Numbered from the stretch's first letter, positions 22,441 to 36,245 are shown. The stretch: 64,000 bases of DNA from Typhlomys cinereus (GCA_023101885.1 JALPQD010000044.1:4803565-4867564), one strand, 5' to 3'. Notes: generated by a model not told the origin, from the letters alone. Program-made: numbers and translations.

Positions 22441-25400
22441 CACCAAAACCTAAATGTCAAACAATACACTTACAAAAGCCACTAAACATAAAAAATGTCC
22501 AGAATTAAAAATGATTTCTCCATTATAACATTAAATGTCAATGGTATTAACTCACCGATCAAGAGACATAGATTACAAACTTGGATTAAAAACCACAACT
22601 CATCAATCTGCTACCTTCAGAAAACTCATCTCACCACAAAAGATAGACAAATCCTAAAAATAAAAGGCTGTTCCAAAATTCTGCAAGCTAATGGAAACAG
22701 GAAACAGGCAGGGTTAGCCATTATGCTGTCAGACAAAGTGGACTTCAAACCAAAAAAAATCACAACAGACACAGATGGATACTACACTTTAGTCACAGGT
22801 ACAATTCACCAGGAAGACTTCACAATACTGAACATACATGTACCTAATACGGGCCCCTCCACATTCATTAAGCAAACTCTACAGCGAGAAATCAACCCCC
22901 AAACAATAATTCGTGGGGATTTCACCACTGCTCTGTCAACATGGGATAGATAAACAGGCCAAAAGCTTAACAGAGACACTTTGGAACTCAACCAAACCCT
23001 TAAAGAAATAGACCTTACAGATCTCTATTGAACTTTTCATCCACACACCAACGAATACACGTTTTTCTCAGCAGCACACGGAACTTTCTCCAAAATAGTT
23101 CATATATTGGGCCACAAAATGAATCTTCACATATACAGGAAAGTTGAAATTTTAGCCTGTACCTATCAGACCACCATGGTCTAAAGCTTGATATCCACAA
23201 CACAATAAACAACAGAAAATACACTAACTCCTGGAAACCTAACACTTTGATGCTGAATGAGAATTGGATTCAGGAAGAAATTACAAAGGAAGTTCAAAAT
23301 TTCCTGAAACTGAACGATAACGAAAATACAACTTACCAAAATCTCTGGGACACAATGAAAGCTGTCCTGAGAGGTAAGTATATAGCTCTTAATGCTTATA
23401 TCAAAAAAATGGAAACATAGGAAATAGATAACTTAACAATGCAGCTTAAAGCTGTAGAGACACTAGAGCAATATGATCCCAAAAGCAGTAGAATAGAGGA
23501 GATTAGCAAAATAAGGGGGGAAATATCCAAAATTAAGATTAGGAAAACGATCCAGAGAACCAACCACTCAAAAAGCTGGTTCTTTGAAAAAAAATCACAA
23601 ATTAATGAAATTAGAAATGAAAATGGAGTTATCATTATGGATACCCAAGAAATTCGGAGTATAATAATGTCATATTTCAAAACTTATACTCTGTGAAATT
23701 TGACAACACAAAAGAGATGGATGAATTCCTAAGTAAGCATGACTTACAGAAATTTAATCAGGAATTGTGAATTATTTAAACAGTCCTAAAACATGTGAAG
23801 AAATCCATGAAGTAATCTCAAATCTTCCCACCAAGAAATGTCCTGGGCCAGATGGATTCAGCACAGAGTTCTACCAGACATTTAAGGAGCTAATGACATC
23901 AATACTCCTTAAACTATCCCATCAAACAGCAAAGGAAGGCACACTACCAGATTTTTTTATGAAGCTAATATCATCTTAATCTCAAAACCTAATAAAGATA
24001 CACTTAAAAAAGAAAACCGTAGGCCAATCTCTTTGATGAACACAGATGCAAAGATTCTCAACAAAATCTTAGCAAATCCCATTCAAAAACATATCAAAAA
24101 GATCATTCACAGAGATCATGTAGGCTTTATCCCAGGCACACAAGGTTGGTTCAACATATGCTAATCAACAAATGTAATCCACCATATAAACCAGTCTAAA
24201 ATCCAAGACCACACAATGCTCTAGATAGATAAATAAAAAGCGTTTGGCAAGATCCAACAGACTTTTATGATCAAAACCTAGAGACAGCTGGAATGGAAGG
24301 AACCTTTGTCAGTATAATAAAAGCTGTCTACAACAACCCAATAGCAAGGATTATACTCAATGGGGAAAAACCCAAAGCATTCCCACTTCGATAAGGAACT
24401 AGACAAGGCTGTCCACTTTCACCACATCTCTTCAATATTGTACTTGAAGTCTTAGCTGAAGTCATAAGACAAGAAAGGGCAATAAAAGGGATTCAAATCG
24501 GCAAGGAAGAATTCAAGTTATCTCTATTTGCTGATGACATGATTTTATACCTGAGTGATCCCAAAAACGCTACCAAGAAACTTCTGGAACTAATACAGAA
24601 GTTCAGCAGGGTAGCAGGATACAAAATAAACGTACAAAAATCAGTGGTCTTCCTATATGCACAGAATGAAAGAAGTGAAAAAGCCCTGAGAGAAACAATC
24701 CCATTTACTATAGCCCCTAAATAAATGAAATACCTTGGAAAAAACCTAACCAAGGAAGTAAGTGACCTTTTCAATGAAAACTTTAAAACCTTAAAGAAAG
24801 AAATTACAGAAGACACTAGAAGGTGGAAAGACCTGCCATGTTCCTGGATTGGCAGAATCAATATCATAAAATTGACCATCCTACCAAAGGCAATATACAG
24901 ACTCAATGCTATATCAATTAAAATTCCAAAGCAATTCTTTAAAGAAGTTGACCAAACAATCTCAAAATTCAGAAGGAGGCACAAAACACCCAGGATAGCA
25001 AAAACAATCCTGAGTAACAAAAACACTGCTGGAGGTATTACCATACCAAATCTAAGTCTATACTACAAATCCATAGTTATAAAGACAGCCTGGTACTGGC
25101 TCCAAAAGAGACACACAGATCAATTGATAAGGGTTGAGGACCCAGATATAAGCCCACAAAAATACAGCCATTTGATCGTCGACAAAGGGACCCAAAGAAT
25201 CCAATGGAAAAAGAACAGCATCTTCAACAAATGGTGCTGGCAAAACTGGATCTCCACATGCAAAAGATTAAAACTGGACCTGTACTTGTCACCATGTACA
25301 AGACTTAATTCCAAATGGATCAAGGACCTCAATATAAGGCCAGAGATTATAAAAACCTTAGTTGAAAGGGCAGTCATCTCCCTGGAGCTGATTGGATTAG

Positions 25401-25616
25401 GCCAACAGTTCCTAATCAGAAATCCAATAGCACAGTCAATACAACCAACACTCAATAGATGGGATCTTATGAAATTGAAGAGCTTCTGTTCAGATAAACA
25501 GATTGTAACAAGAGCACAAAGGCAACCCACAGAATGGGAGAAAATCTTCACAAACCACATGTCTGATAGAGCTCTATTATCCAGAGTGCACAAAGAACTT
25601 AGAAAACTAAACACCA

Positions 25617-25825
25617 GGGGGCTGGAGAAGTGGCTCAGGGATTGAGCCTCTGCCTTGCAGGCAGAAGGTCCTGGGTTCGGATCCTAGACCCCACATATAG
25701 ACTCCGGGTGGAAGCGGGGGCGGCCTTTGTTTCTGGTCCTGGTAGGGCAGAGCCTGTGAATCCGGGGCAGAAAGGATAAGGAGGAGGTGGAAGTGTCCAT
25801 GGTGGTTCCCAAATTCGCCCGTGGT

Positions 25826-25869
<44 letters not shown>

Positions 25870-25932
25870 TGCATGCATGTGCACACACGCATACATGCAC
25901 AATTGAATAAATAATAAAAAAATTTTAAAAAA
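25617..25932 (+). mobile_element. tRNA-derived SINE inside L1 ORF2
   Basis: The head is GGGGCTGGAGAAGTGGCTCAG with A/B-box-like tRNA sequence (GGTCCTGGGTTCGGATCC). It has a unique body ('ggcggcctttgtttctggtc'), then (CA)n and an A-rich tail. The target duplication AGAAAACTAAACACCA/TA is at 25601-25616 and 25933-25948 (one mismatch). It is younger than L1 copy 2. Confidence 0.95.
25829..25866. repeat. (CA)n in SINE tail
   Basis: About 19 AC units at the SINE 3' end, followed by CATG-rich repeats. Confidence 0.95.
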
Positions 25933-26585
25933 AGAAAACTAAACACTAAGGAAACAAATGGCCCAATTAAAAAATGGGCCCTGGAACTTAAAAGAAACAT
26001 TACCAGGAATGAAATTAAAATGTCTAACAAATATCTTTAAAAATGCTCCACATCCTTTGCCATCAGGGAAATGCAAATCAAAACCTCCCTGAGATATCAT
26101 CTCACCCTGGTCAGGATGGCAAAAATCCACAATACGAAAAACACCTAATGCTGGAGAGCATGTGGAGAGAGGGGAACTCTCCTACATTGCTGGTGGGAAT
26201 ACAGGCTTATACAGCCACTCTGGCGAGCCGTCTGGCGACTCTTAAAGAAGTTAAAGATTGAAATGCCATATGACCCTGCTATTCCAATTTTGGGAATAAC
26301 CCCCCATACAGCAAATATTCACCTCGATGGAACAAGCACAACCATGTTCATAGCAGCACTGTTTACAATAGCAAAGTCATGGAATCAACCCAAATGTCCA
26401 ACAGTTGATGAGTGGATAAGGAAAATGTGGTACATTTATACAATGGAATACCACTCAGCCATCAAAATGATGAATTAATGTAAGTTGCCGGGAAATGGAT
26501 GGAATTAGAAACAATTATATTGAGTGAAGTATCCCAGACACAGAAAATTAAGCGCCGTATGTATTTCCTAATAGGCGGATCCTAG

Positions 26586-27644
26586 TACCAAACCCACTTA
26601 GAGACATACTCGTAGATAAATCTCTGTAATACCTACAGTAATTGCAAAGATTATAAACAGTAGAGTAGGGGAAGGAGGGCCCCGCCAGAAACAAGGAGAG
26701 AGAGGATCATGCTACAGCAGAGATAATAGGTCACCATCAAGGATTGCAAGTAAGTAATGAGACATCTGGTTAAGCTCACAGACTTTCCTTCCTGGTCACT
26801 TGCAACTGATGGGGTATGATCTTACCAGAAAGAGAGGGCATAGTCTGGCAGATAGAAGGTAACCATTTTCTAATGGGAGACTGACCCACCCCTCACCACA
26901 GTCTCTTACTCTTATTCCATCTATCTTTGAATCTATCCTTATAATAAGATTCTCTTTTAACAGTTTTTTTATCTCTGGCCATGGGGTGACATCCAATACC
27001 CATCAGGATGGAGCCAAGGGCATTGCAGGAGCAGCAAAACTGAAAAAAAAAATCAACAAACCATAATTCAGAACATCAGAGATTCTATATCAACCACCTG
27101 GAATCAGGCCTGTCTAATCTCTCCCCATCCTGAAGCTCAGGGAAATTTGCGGAAGAGGGGGCAGTAAGATTGTAAGAGCACAAGGATGGCCAGAGTAAAG
27201 ATGTGCAAGATACTCCACACAAGTTAGGCCGAAGCAATTGTAATAGGACTCTGCATGATCTGCATAATGACCAACATTTCATTGACCCCTCAAATCTAGC
27301 ATGGACTAAAGGCACTAGGATCCTTAAAAGCAAGGGATTAACAGTCACAATAGTGTTCCTATACTTAAGGGGAACACAAGAAAGAGGTCTAGGAAATTCC
27401 ACTGAGTCCTTACACCTCATCAGAGAGGAGGACCCAGAGGAAAATTTGATATACACATTAAAGAATACTTCAGAGATGGGGGGAGGGGGCATTGGGAGAA
27501 AGGAAGGGGGGGAAAGGAAGGGGAAAAGGGGGAGGGAGCAGGGAGATCCAGGGAGGGGTTGAGGGAGGGAGGGGACAGGGTTACCTATTATGTTTGTGTG
27601 AGCAGAAAAATAAATAAATTTCAAAAAAGGATACAAAAAAAGAA
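26586..27644 (+). other. L1 copy 2 3' UTR
   Basis: Homologous to the 3' ends at 4.7-5.7 kb (antisense), 48.1-49.1 kb and 52.4-53.5 kb. It ends with the G-run tract 27477-27560, then 'tgtttgtgtgagcag' and an A-rich tail. Confidence 0.9.
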
Positions 27645-27657
27645 AAGAATATTTTGA

Positions 27658-28030
27658 TCTGTATCTCACATTGTGTACAAAATGTAATTTAAAATAATTA
27701 ATAGATAATTGCCAGGCATAGTGACTAATGCTTGTAATCTCAGCATTCAGCAGGCTGAGTCCCAAGGATATCTGAAAGTTCCAGGCCAACCTGGGAAAGG
27801 TGTGAGTTCTAAACCATCCTGACTCTAAAGAATCAGACCCTGTCTCAAAGAAACAATAGTTAATAGGTCTAATAGTAAAAGTCAAAATCATAAAACCCCT
27901 AAAGAAGACAGTGAAAAAACATAAACTTATATTAAGTAAAGTGTCTTAACTATGCAACCACAGCATAATAAATAAAGGAAAATTTTTTCAAATTGCATTT
28001 CATCAAATTAAAAAGTTTGTAATCTACAAA
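27658..28030 (+). repeat. Old L1 ORF2 remnant, continued
   Basis: Continues the ancient L1 of 19980-20458 and is further interrupted by a B1. 'aaaatcataaaacccctaaa' is the familiar ORF2 stretch. Confidence 0.6.
27712..27858 (+). repeat. B1 SINE
   Basis: GCCAGGCATAGTGACTAATG ... AATCTCAGCATTCAGCAGGC ... ACCCTGTCTCAAAGAAA, a 7SL-derived monomer. Confidence 0.9.
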
Positions 28031-28066
28031 ATATAGTGTCTTTCTCTTTGACTTTAAAATGTATGG

Positions 28067-28712
28067 TGTATTAGTCAGGATTCTCTGAAGAAACAGAATC
28101 TATAGAATGTAATATATGTAAATAAGTTTATTAAAATAACACAATAAAAATAGTGTCCTTCAAGGTAGCCGCCTGCTACAGCCTCATTCTTGAGTGGAGT
28201 GTTCCACAAAGCCAAAGGATCCCGAAAAGGTCTCAAGCCTTTACTTCTCTGGAGGGTCGAAGATACTGGTTTCGGACACTGGTGAAGAACAGCTGGTCTC
28301 AGACATTGGCAATGAACAGAAAGCAGCAGCAATGCCTAAAGGCCAGGCTCCAAAGGCAGCAGGAACAGCAACAATGTGGTGGAAAAGGTGAAGCTCCAGT
28401 TCAGCCAAGAACAGAGGCAGCAGCAGCAGCAATCAGGAAGGCCAGATGCTCTAAAGGCGAACAACGTGTTCTCACAGTGGACTATGTGGACTGCACAGCA
28501 AGTCCACAAAAGATAAGGGAAGAGCAAGTCCCTCCTCCCTGCACTTCCTATTATCCGGTCCACCACTGGAAAGTACCACCCACTAGGGGCTGGGTTCTCC
28601 ACGGCAATCAGTCAAGTACCTGCAGACTTGTTCAGGGGGCCATTCCAACCATTAATCTTCCGCAGCTGTGCCCCAAACAGTCTGCAACTGTCAAATTGAC
28701 ACCAAAATGTGG
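28067..28712 (-). repeat. ERVL-type (MLT2/MT2-like) LTR, antisense
   Basis: It starts TGTATTAGTCAGGATTCTCT, the antisense of the LTR end seen at 57980-58012, and finishes near 28705 with 'gtcaaattgacacc', the antisense of the LTR start. The internal part (28190-28520) carries a CAG-rich low-complexity section. Confidence 0.75.
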
Positions 28713-28715
28713 TTG

Positions 28716-28900
28716 TGTGTGCGTGTGTGTGCGCGTGTGTGTGTGTTTACACAAGTATGTCAATCGCACATGAGTGGAGGTCAGAGAACAACTTTCATGA
28801 GTCAGCCCATTCTTTCCATTATGTTAGCTTCTGAGGATTGAATTCAGGTTTCCAGGTTTGCAGGCATCTTTAATCACTGAGCCATGTTGCTGCTCCCCAA
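28716..28900 (-). repeat. GT/GC-rich tract and B3-like SINE, antisense
   Basis: (TG)n with TGCGCG interruptions (28716-28748). It leads into 'tgaggattgaattcaggttt' and 'aatcactgagccatgttgct', the antisense of a tRNA-derived SINE. Confidence 0.65.
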
Positions 28901-29340
28901 ATTGCAACATGAAGCTTGGAGAAAACAGTAAGTTATATTATCTAATGAGCATTTGAAAACAGGATACATATAGAATGTTGAAAACTTCATAAAAGAGTAC
29001 AATGTGATAAAAAGTGAAAAATTCATTTGAACAGACAATTCACCAGAAAACATAGCATATGAAAAAGGAGAAAAAAGACATTCATAGGAAATTGTTTGTG
29101 ATGTATACCTGTGGTCCAAATTCCAGGAAGAAAAGATCAGAAGATGAGGCATTTAGGAACATCATCTGCTGCCTAACAAGTTCAAGGCCAGCCTAAGTTA
29201 CATGAAACCCTGACTCAAAAAGGGGGGATTATTTATAACTATTTTGGAATTACTGATTAAACACCAAGAAGTTACTTTACACCTAACGGAATTACTAAAA
29301 CCAAACCATGACAAAAAAAAAAAAATACAGAAAAAACTAA
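28901..29340. other. Unassigned with a B1-like unit
   Basis: 29095-29222 (+) reads as a B1-like monomer ('aacaagttcaaggccagcct' to 'ctgactcaaaa'). The remainder is AT-rich. Confidence 0.45.
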
Positions 29341-29343
29341 AAA

Positions 29344-29346
<3 letters not shown>

Positions 29347-29399
<53 letters not shown>
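29347..29399. repeat. (AT)n microsatellite
   Basis: 53 bp of pure AT after an A-rich stretch. Confidence 0.97.
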
Positions 29400-29401
<2 letters not shown>

Positions 29402-29489
29402 GCTATTGAGACTGAGAAGCAGCTTAGTTTGTCATATATAACTGGTGTGAATAATAAATATTGCCACATTGATAACAATTTTTTTATAT

Positions 29490-29740
29490 TTTATGAATTT
29501 CCTTCTTGCAACTTTGTAAACCCTGTTTCCCCACATAACCAATATTCTGTATTCTATAAACATTTATTTTGTGTACTCTTGATATTGACATAAAGTGGAC
29601 TCACTTTGTGCCTCTCAACTCTTGCACACAACTATTATCTGTAGCATTCATCCATACTACTGTATGTCCTGATAAACAGTTGCATTGTATGAATATGCCA
29701 TAATTTATCCATTTGCTTAGATAGTAATGATTAAAAGAAA
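29490..29740 (-). repeat. Ancient L1 fragment, antisense
   Basis: 'tagcattcatccatactact' and 'gaatatgccataatttatcc' are the antisense of the old L1 ORF2 tail. Confidence 0.5.
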
Positions 29741-29789
29741 AATACACCATGATTTACTGAAACTAACCTGAAGAATGCAAGGATGTCTT

Positions 29790-30240
29790 CCGCTTTGAAA
29801 TTGTGAGGCTGGAGATGGAACTCAGAGTCCTGTACGTATTAGGCAACTGTTCTACCAGAGTTATACTGCCATCAATTCCTTTTTGTTTGTTTGTTTTTTC
29901 CTTGCTTACTTGCTTGTTTGTTTAAAGCTTTCTGTGACAGTCTGGCTGAACATTCACTTTGTAGCTAAGACTGGCCTTGACATCTTGATTCTCCTTTACC
30001 TCCCAACTGCTGGGATTACAGGTATGTGCCTGTATTCCTAGTTTATCCAGTACTGGAAATCAAAAACAGGGTCTTGTGTTTGCAAGACTAGCATTCTACC
30101 AATTAAGCTACATCTCAGTTCAGCATTCAGTTTTTGAGACAAATTTTCACTGTACAGCCAAGCTTAGTCTCAAACTCATGAATCTCCTGCTTTTGCCTCT
30201 TGATGAAGGGATTATGGGTGAGAAATACCATCCCTGATTT
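29790..30240 (-). repeat. Cluster of antisense ID and B1 SINE units
   Basis: Alternating units: ID-like (29800-29880), B1 (29915-30040, 'cccaactgctgggattacag'), ID-like (30045-30122) and B1 (30123-30240). The pattern suggests one or two B4-type (ID+B1) composites. Confidence 0.6.
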
Positions 30241-30242
30241 AC

Positions 30243-30700
30243 CACGCTATGGATCTGTGAGATAACTTAGTGGGTAAAGCCACTGCATGCAAAACTAAAG
30301 GCCTAAGTCAGATTCCCAAGTTTCAAGGAAAAAAAAGACAAACAGCACTCAGGGATGCAGAATGGAAGTCAGAGGATAACTTTCAGAAGTTAGTCCAGGA
30401 AGAATTAGTTTCTCCAAAGACTGGGAACTGTTCTTTGTTTTCTGGGTCTTCACAAGTGGCCCAGGCTTCATTCTGCTCTAGCTGGGCAGACTAGATTACA
30501 GAAGCAGAAATCAGGATACAGAAAAACATTTTTTCCATGAAGGTCACCACTTAACCCAAGTCCACATTGGAGAAGGAGAGAACCAACTTCCGAAAGTTGT
30601 CCTCTGACTTCCATCCATACGTGAGCTCTGGCACATGTTTGCCCCACCCCCTCCTCATCTTTCTTCTTCCCTCCTTTTCTGTCAAGTAAAAAAATATGAA
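30243..30700 (+). repeat. B3-type SINE with an inverted internal piece
   Basis: The 5' half (30243-30330) and 3' half (30560-30690, 'agagaaccaacttccgaaag') are sense B3-like. 30359-30391 is the inverse of 30588-30620, so an extra antisense copy or inversion lies between. Confidence 0.55.
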
Positions 30701-31170
30701 AATGAATCAATCAAAAATCAATCATAATTAACTGTATTAATCAAAAAGAATTCAATAAACAGAATTCTTGCTCCACCGATGTCTATGATCTCATCTTCAG
30801 AACCTGAACATACAAAGCAAGTAGGAATTAAGGTCACAGATAGGACCAAGTGTGCAGATCAGTTGAATTTGAAAAGATTATTCTGGATTGTTTAATTACA
30901 TGAATTCATATGATTAGGAGACAGAAAAGTCCATGTGACATGCCAGAAAGACCCAAACCAATCTTACTTTGAAGATGGAAGGGGTAGTCTTTTAGAAGCT
31001 GGGAATGACCTTCATGTAAAGAGCAAGAAAATGGTAGATAAATTCAACAACCATAATGAACTGAATTCTGGCAATACCAAGATGAAGACAAACAAGGTCA
31101 TATCCTAGAGTCTGCAGAAAGGAATATGTCCTCCTAATACTGTGAGCATTACTCTAATAAGTGTTATACC
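30701..31170. other. Probable ancient repeat, family not identified
   Basis: 'gattattctggattgtttaa' and 'tactttgaagatggaaggg' have the look of an old mammalian interspersed repeat, but I cannot name it. No frame is present. Confidence 0.35.
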
Positions 31171-31172
31171 AA

Positions 31173-31320
31173 AACTGGGCATGATGGTTCAAAGGTGTAA
31201 TCCCATTACTTGGGAGAGTGGTGAGGCAGGAGGATTACTGCAAACTCAAGGCCAGTTTGAGCTACACAGTAAGTTCTAGAAAAGACTAGATTATATATCA
31301 AGCCGATAGTTCAAAAAAGT
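31173..31320 (+). repeat. B1 SINE, diverged
   Basis: 'actgggcatgatggttcaaa', 'gaggcaggaggattactgca' and 'aaggccagtttgagctacac'. Confidence 0.75.
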
Positions 31321-31557
31321 ACCAAATTTCTGACCCACAGAAGGGTAAGATGTTAAATTTGTGCTTATTCATTTTTAAAACTTTATTAGAATATAGAGTC
31401 ACTAGGCAGACAGGACTCTAGCCTTGCCTATGGAGAACACCTTCATGACTTTAGTCAATATGGAGAGATATACCAACTGTGGCTAGCACCATTTCCCTAG
31501 ACAGGGGAACTTGAACTGCATAAAATAGGAAAAAACAAGCTGAGTAATAGCATGAAT

Positions 31558-31560
<3 letters not shown>

Positions 31561-31596
<36 letters not shown>
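31561..31596. repeat. (TC)n microsatellite
   Basis: 18 TC units. Confidence 0.97.
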
Positions 31597-31599
<3 letters not shown>

Positions 31600-31600
<1 letters not shown>

Positions 31601-31925
31601 CTTTTCTCCATTTTCATGTATATGGTGTATGGGGTGCACATGCTTATGAGTATGCATACATGTGCAGGCATGAGGGTGATAATTGGGAATCATTTTCCAT
31701 CACTTGTTCACACGACTACTTTCAGGCTGAATCTCCAAACCCAGAGCTCATCCATAGGACTAGTCTGGTTAGCCAGCTTGCCCTGGTGATTTTTAGACTT
31801 CACCCTTCTGGACTGGAATTACAGGCAGGTCACCAAGCCCACACAGCATTTCAAATAGGAGCCGGGGATCCACAGTTCAGTCCTTTTGCTTGCACATGTT
31901 TAGCTGTTAAAACATCATCCCAGTC
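31600..31925 (-). repeat. tRNA-derived SINE, antisense, diverged
   Basis: The antisense head lies at 31900-31925 ('acatcatcccagtccc') and the GT/CATG-rich tail at 31615-31680. Confidence 0.5.
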
Positions 31926-31929
31926 CCTC

Positions 31930-32060
31930 TTTCTGCTATCCCTCTGTGGATATATGACTGCTGCTTCAGTCTCTTGCCACTGTCCTGAACAGTGACCAGA
32001 ATAAACCTTTCTCTCCTAAAGTGCTTTTGTCAGGGTAATTATCAATGGATCAAAAAAACA
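31930..32060 (+). repeat. MaLR-type LTR 3' end
   Basis: 'gaccagaataaacctttctc' followed by 'ctaaagtgcttttgtcaggg' is typical of the 3' end of rodent MaLR LTRs. Confidence 0.55.
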
Positions 32061-32129
32061 ACAAAGGCATATATTATGATCATATTAAACAATTCTCCCT
32101 TAGGTCTTCACAGGCACACACATTGGCCT

Positions 32130-32131
<2 letters not shown>

Positions 32132-32170
<39 letters not shown>

Positions 32171-32190
32171 ACAGACACACACACAGAGGC
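32132..32190. repeat. (CA)n microsatellite
   Basis: About 17 pure AC units, then imperfect repeats. Confidence 0.95.
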
Positions 32191-34160
<1,970 letters not shown>

Positions 34161-34702
34161 CTGGGGGCCGGCCCAGGTCACACAGCCTCCGGGAACCGCC
34201 CAGCACAGCCCCCCCTCCCAAGCACATTTGGAAACTGTCCAGGGCTCCCACTGCAGTGAGCTGGGCAGCTGTCCGCTGCCAGCAGCTTCCTGCCACTCCA
34301 ACCCATTGCACCAATCTGCCCAGGAGCCTGTCCTGCCGCTGCCATCGCCGCCTGCCACCCCACTGACTGCTGCTCTTAGTGATCTGGACTCACCTGGAAG
34401 ATACTCCAACTGGCCACAGCCCCTCGTGGACATTGCTTCACTCTGCCCAGCTCCACACCCCCAAACACAGGCACACACAGGAGCCAGCCAGCCTTTTGTC
34501 TGCAGCGGGATCCACTCCCTTGCTTTCCTGGACTCCTCATGTAGCCCATTTTCTCCTGTGGACTAGTTCGTTTTCCCCTGGTTCCTGTTTTCTTCTGACT
34601 TTCAGCTGTCTCTCTGACGTGTGTGCCTTTTGCTCAACAAGGTAACCCTGTACTCTTTCCACTTCCTTATTCTTCATGTACAAAATCTTTTTCTGTACTT
34701 TC

Positions 34703-34708
34703 AATAAA
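34703..34708 (+). terminator. RTL8 polyadenylation signal
   Basis: AATAAA, conserved in position with the minus-strand copy. Confidence 0.8.
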
Positions 34709-34725
34709 TGTCAGATGGTATTGAA

Positions 34726-35040
34726 GAAGAAATGGAGTCTTACTGAATGTGGCCCCTTCTCCTCCCTGGCGCTGCAAATGCCATCCGTTTATTTTCTTGA
34801 GCTGGGTGTCCTGCCATCATTTTGTGACTATTGTTGTCTCTCCCATTGTAATACAGATATATGAGTCCTTGTGATCGTCCTGGGGTTGGAGACCACTCTG
34901 GCACTCATGGGGCTAGATGATGGGTCTTAGCTTGTTGTTTCCATGCTTCTTAGGAAATGATCTTTGGTCTGATTTTCACCAAGATAGATTAAGGCATTCT
35001 GATGCTTTGGGATTATATTTTCCCTTTTATTGCAAAGGTG
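34726..35040. other. No recognisable feature
   Basis: Single-copy-looking DNA downstream of RTL8. Confidence 0.4.
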
Positions 35041-35310
35041 CCTGGGGGCTGGAAAGATGGTTCAGGGTTTAAGACTCTGCCTCACAAGCAGAGGGTCCTG
35101 AGTTTGGAGCCCAGGTCCCATGTAAAAATGCCAGGGGGAATGGCTTGGGCATGCACTTTAGGCTCTGGTGGGCGGATCCTGGGAAATGACAGCATGAATC
35201 AAGAAGGAGGTAGAAACACTCCAGGATGATTTCCTAAGTCACTCTTGGTCCTGCACAGGGACACATGTGCCCCCTAACACACATACACACACACACACAC
35301 ACATTTTTAA
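35041..35310 (+). repeat. tRNA-derived SINE, older subfamily
   Basis: GGGGGCTGGAAAGATGGTTC head. Its body ('aggtcccatgtaaaaatgcc') is shared with 39206-39470 but differs from 25617/42377/56401. The tail is (CA)n. Confidence 0.85.
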
Positions 35311-35724
35311 AAAATGCCTGAAAGAAAAACATCCTATTGCTACAAACCATAGATTGCATACATTTGTATGTGAACACTTGTAGTTGTTTTCTGTACCCCA
35401 TTATTTAGGAATCAGAAGAATGTTATAGGTGCCTCACTAAAAAACTTTACTTTTATAATACTTCGTTTGTATAAGTAGTAAAAGCATGTTTGTATAACTG
35501 TAGTTGTAATTTAATTCTTGATGACTTTTGCATAAATGAAATTGTCTCTTTAATTTTTAGGAAGTTGATAGATATTATGTGTTGTCAAGTGCCTTTCTTT
35601 TATCATTAACCTCTGTTCAAAGTTATATTTACTGATAGGTCAGATGATCTGCTGTTTATATTATAGAATGATGTCCCAATGTGATGTTAAGTGGTTGTAT
35701 CAGATGTTCCCAGGAAATCAGAAA
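35311..35724. other. No recognisable feature
   Basis: AT-rich stretch. Confidence 0.4.
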
Positions 35725-36060
35725 TTGTTTTTGTTGGGGCTGGGCAAACGACTTAGATGTTACATCATTTGCCACACCAAAAAAGTTGAGGATTGGGATC
35801 ACTAGATAAGACCTAAAATGCCAGATGGGCATTACAGCCCACCTGTGATTCTGATCTTACAGGGAGGAGACTTGGAATCCTCAGAGCAAGATGGTTAGCC
35901 AGAACATGTGTATTAGCGAGTTCTATGATTGATTAGAGGCTTCGACTCAAAATATGATGGAAGAACAATTCAAGAAAACTCCCAGTATCAACCTCAGGTG
36001 TCCCCATACACATTAAGGCATTCCCACGCATGTGAACACATGCACAAAAGGACCTCTGCA
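35725..36060 (+). repeat. B3/B4-type SINE, diverged
   Basis: Starts 'ggggctgggcaaacgactta'. It has 'cctcagagcaagatggttag' and 'tatcaacctcaggtgtcccc' and ends in CA/ATG-rich repeats. Confidence 0.6.
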
Positions 36061-36089
36061 TTCACACATATAAATGGACAATCTATGAT

Positions 36090-36245
36090 TTCTCCACTGT
36101 GATGGACGCAAACACTTTTTGCCCAAATTAATCACTTTTCATGAAAGATGGTTGAAACCATGCCCCCAAATTAATTCTTGTTCCCTTATGTTACCTGTGC
36201 CAGGTAATGTGATTACAGCAACACAAAAAATAGGGAAATATTTAA
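36090..36245 (+). repeat. MaLR-type LTR 3' fragment
   Basis: 'ggttgaaaccatgcccccaa' through 'gtgattacagcaacacaaaa' matches the terminal part of rodent MaLR LTRs. Confidence 0.5.

Larger units (their letters stand above)
22495..26585 (+). pseudogene. L1 ORF2 (endonuclease-reverse transcriptase), broken
   Basis: The ATG at 22495 starts MSRIKNDFSIITLNVNGIN, the first strand of the AP-like endonuclease. The RT contains [12 protein letters not shown] (about 23845) and the ADD active site near 24535. The Cys-rich end lies near 26150. The frame is cut by many stops (for example 22953, 23030, 23698, 24722) and by a SINE at 25617-25932. The expected end is the TAG at 26583-26585. Confidence 0.95.
20446..27657 (+). 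mobile_element. Full-length L1 retrotransposon (L1 copy 2) with target duplication
   Basis: The 13-bp target duplication AAGAATATTTTGA is at 20446-20458 and 27645-27657, with the element between. The 5' UTR (20459-21388) starts at a GC-rich promoter-like block. ORF1 is 21389-22440, ORF2 22495-26585, and the 3' UTR ends in a G-rich tract (27470-27560) and A-rich tail. Both ORFs carry stops and frameshifts. A SINE sits in ORF2. This is the only L1 here that reaches its 5' end with clear duplications. Confidence 0.95.

Noticed and set aside
25617..25700. Possible tRNA gene
   Set aside because: The A/B-box-like sequence belongs to a SINE head that recurs at 42.4 and 56.4 kb with A-rich tails and target duplications.
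27085..27891. 268-codon frame on the minus strand
   Set aside because: It is antisense to an L1 3' UTR tail and a B1, with low-complexity Pro/Ser/Phe composition.
28153..28773. 206-codon frame with Gln/Ala repeats
   Set aside because: It falls inside an antisense ERVL LTR and a GT tract; the CAG-rich part is low complexity.
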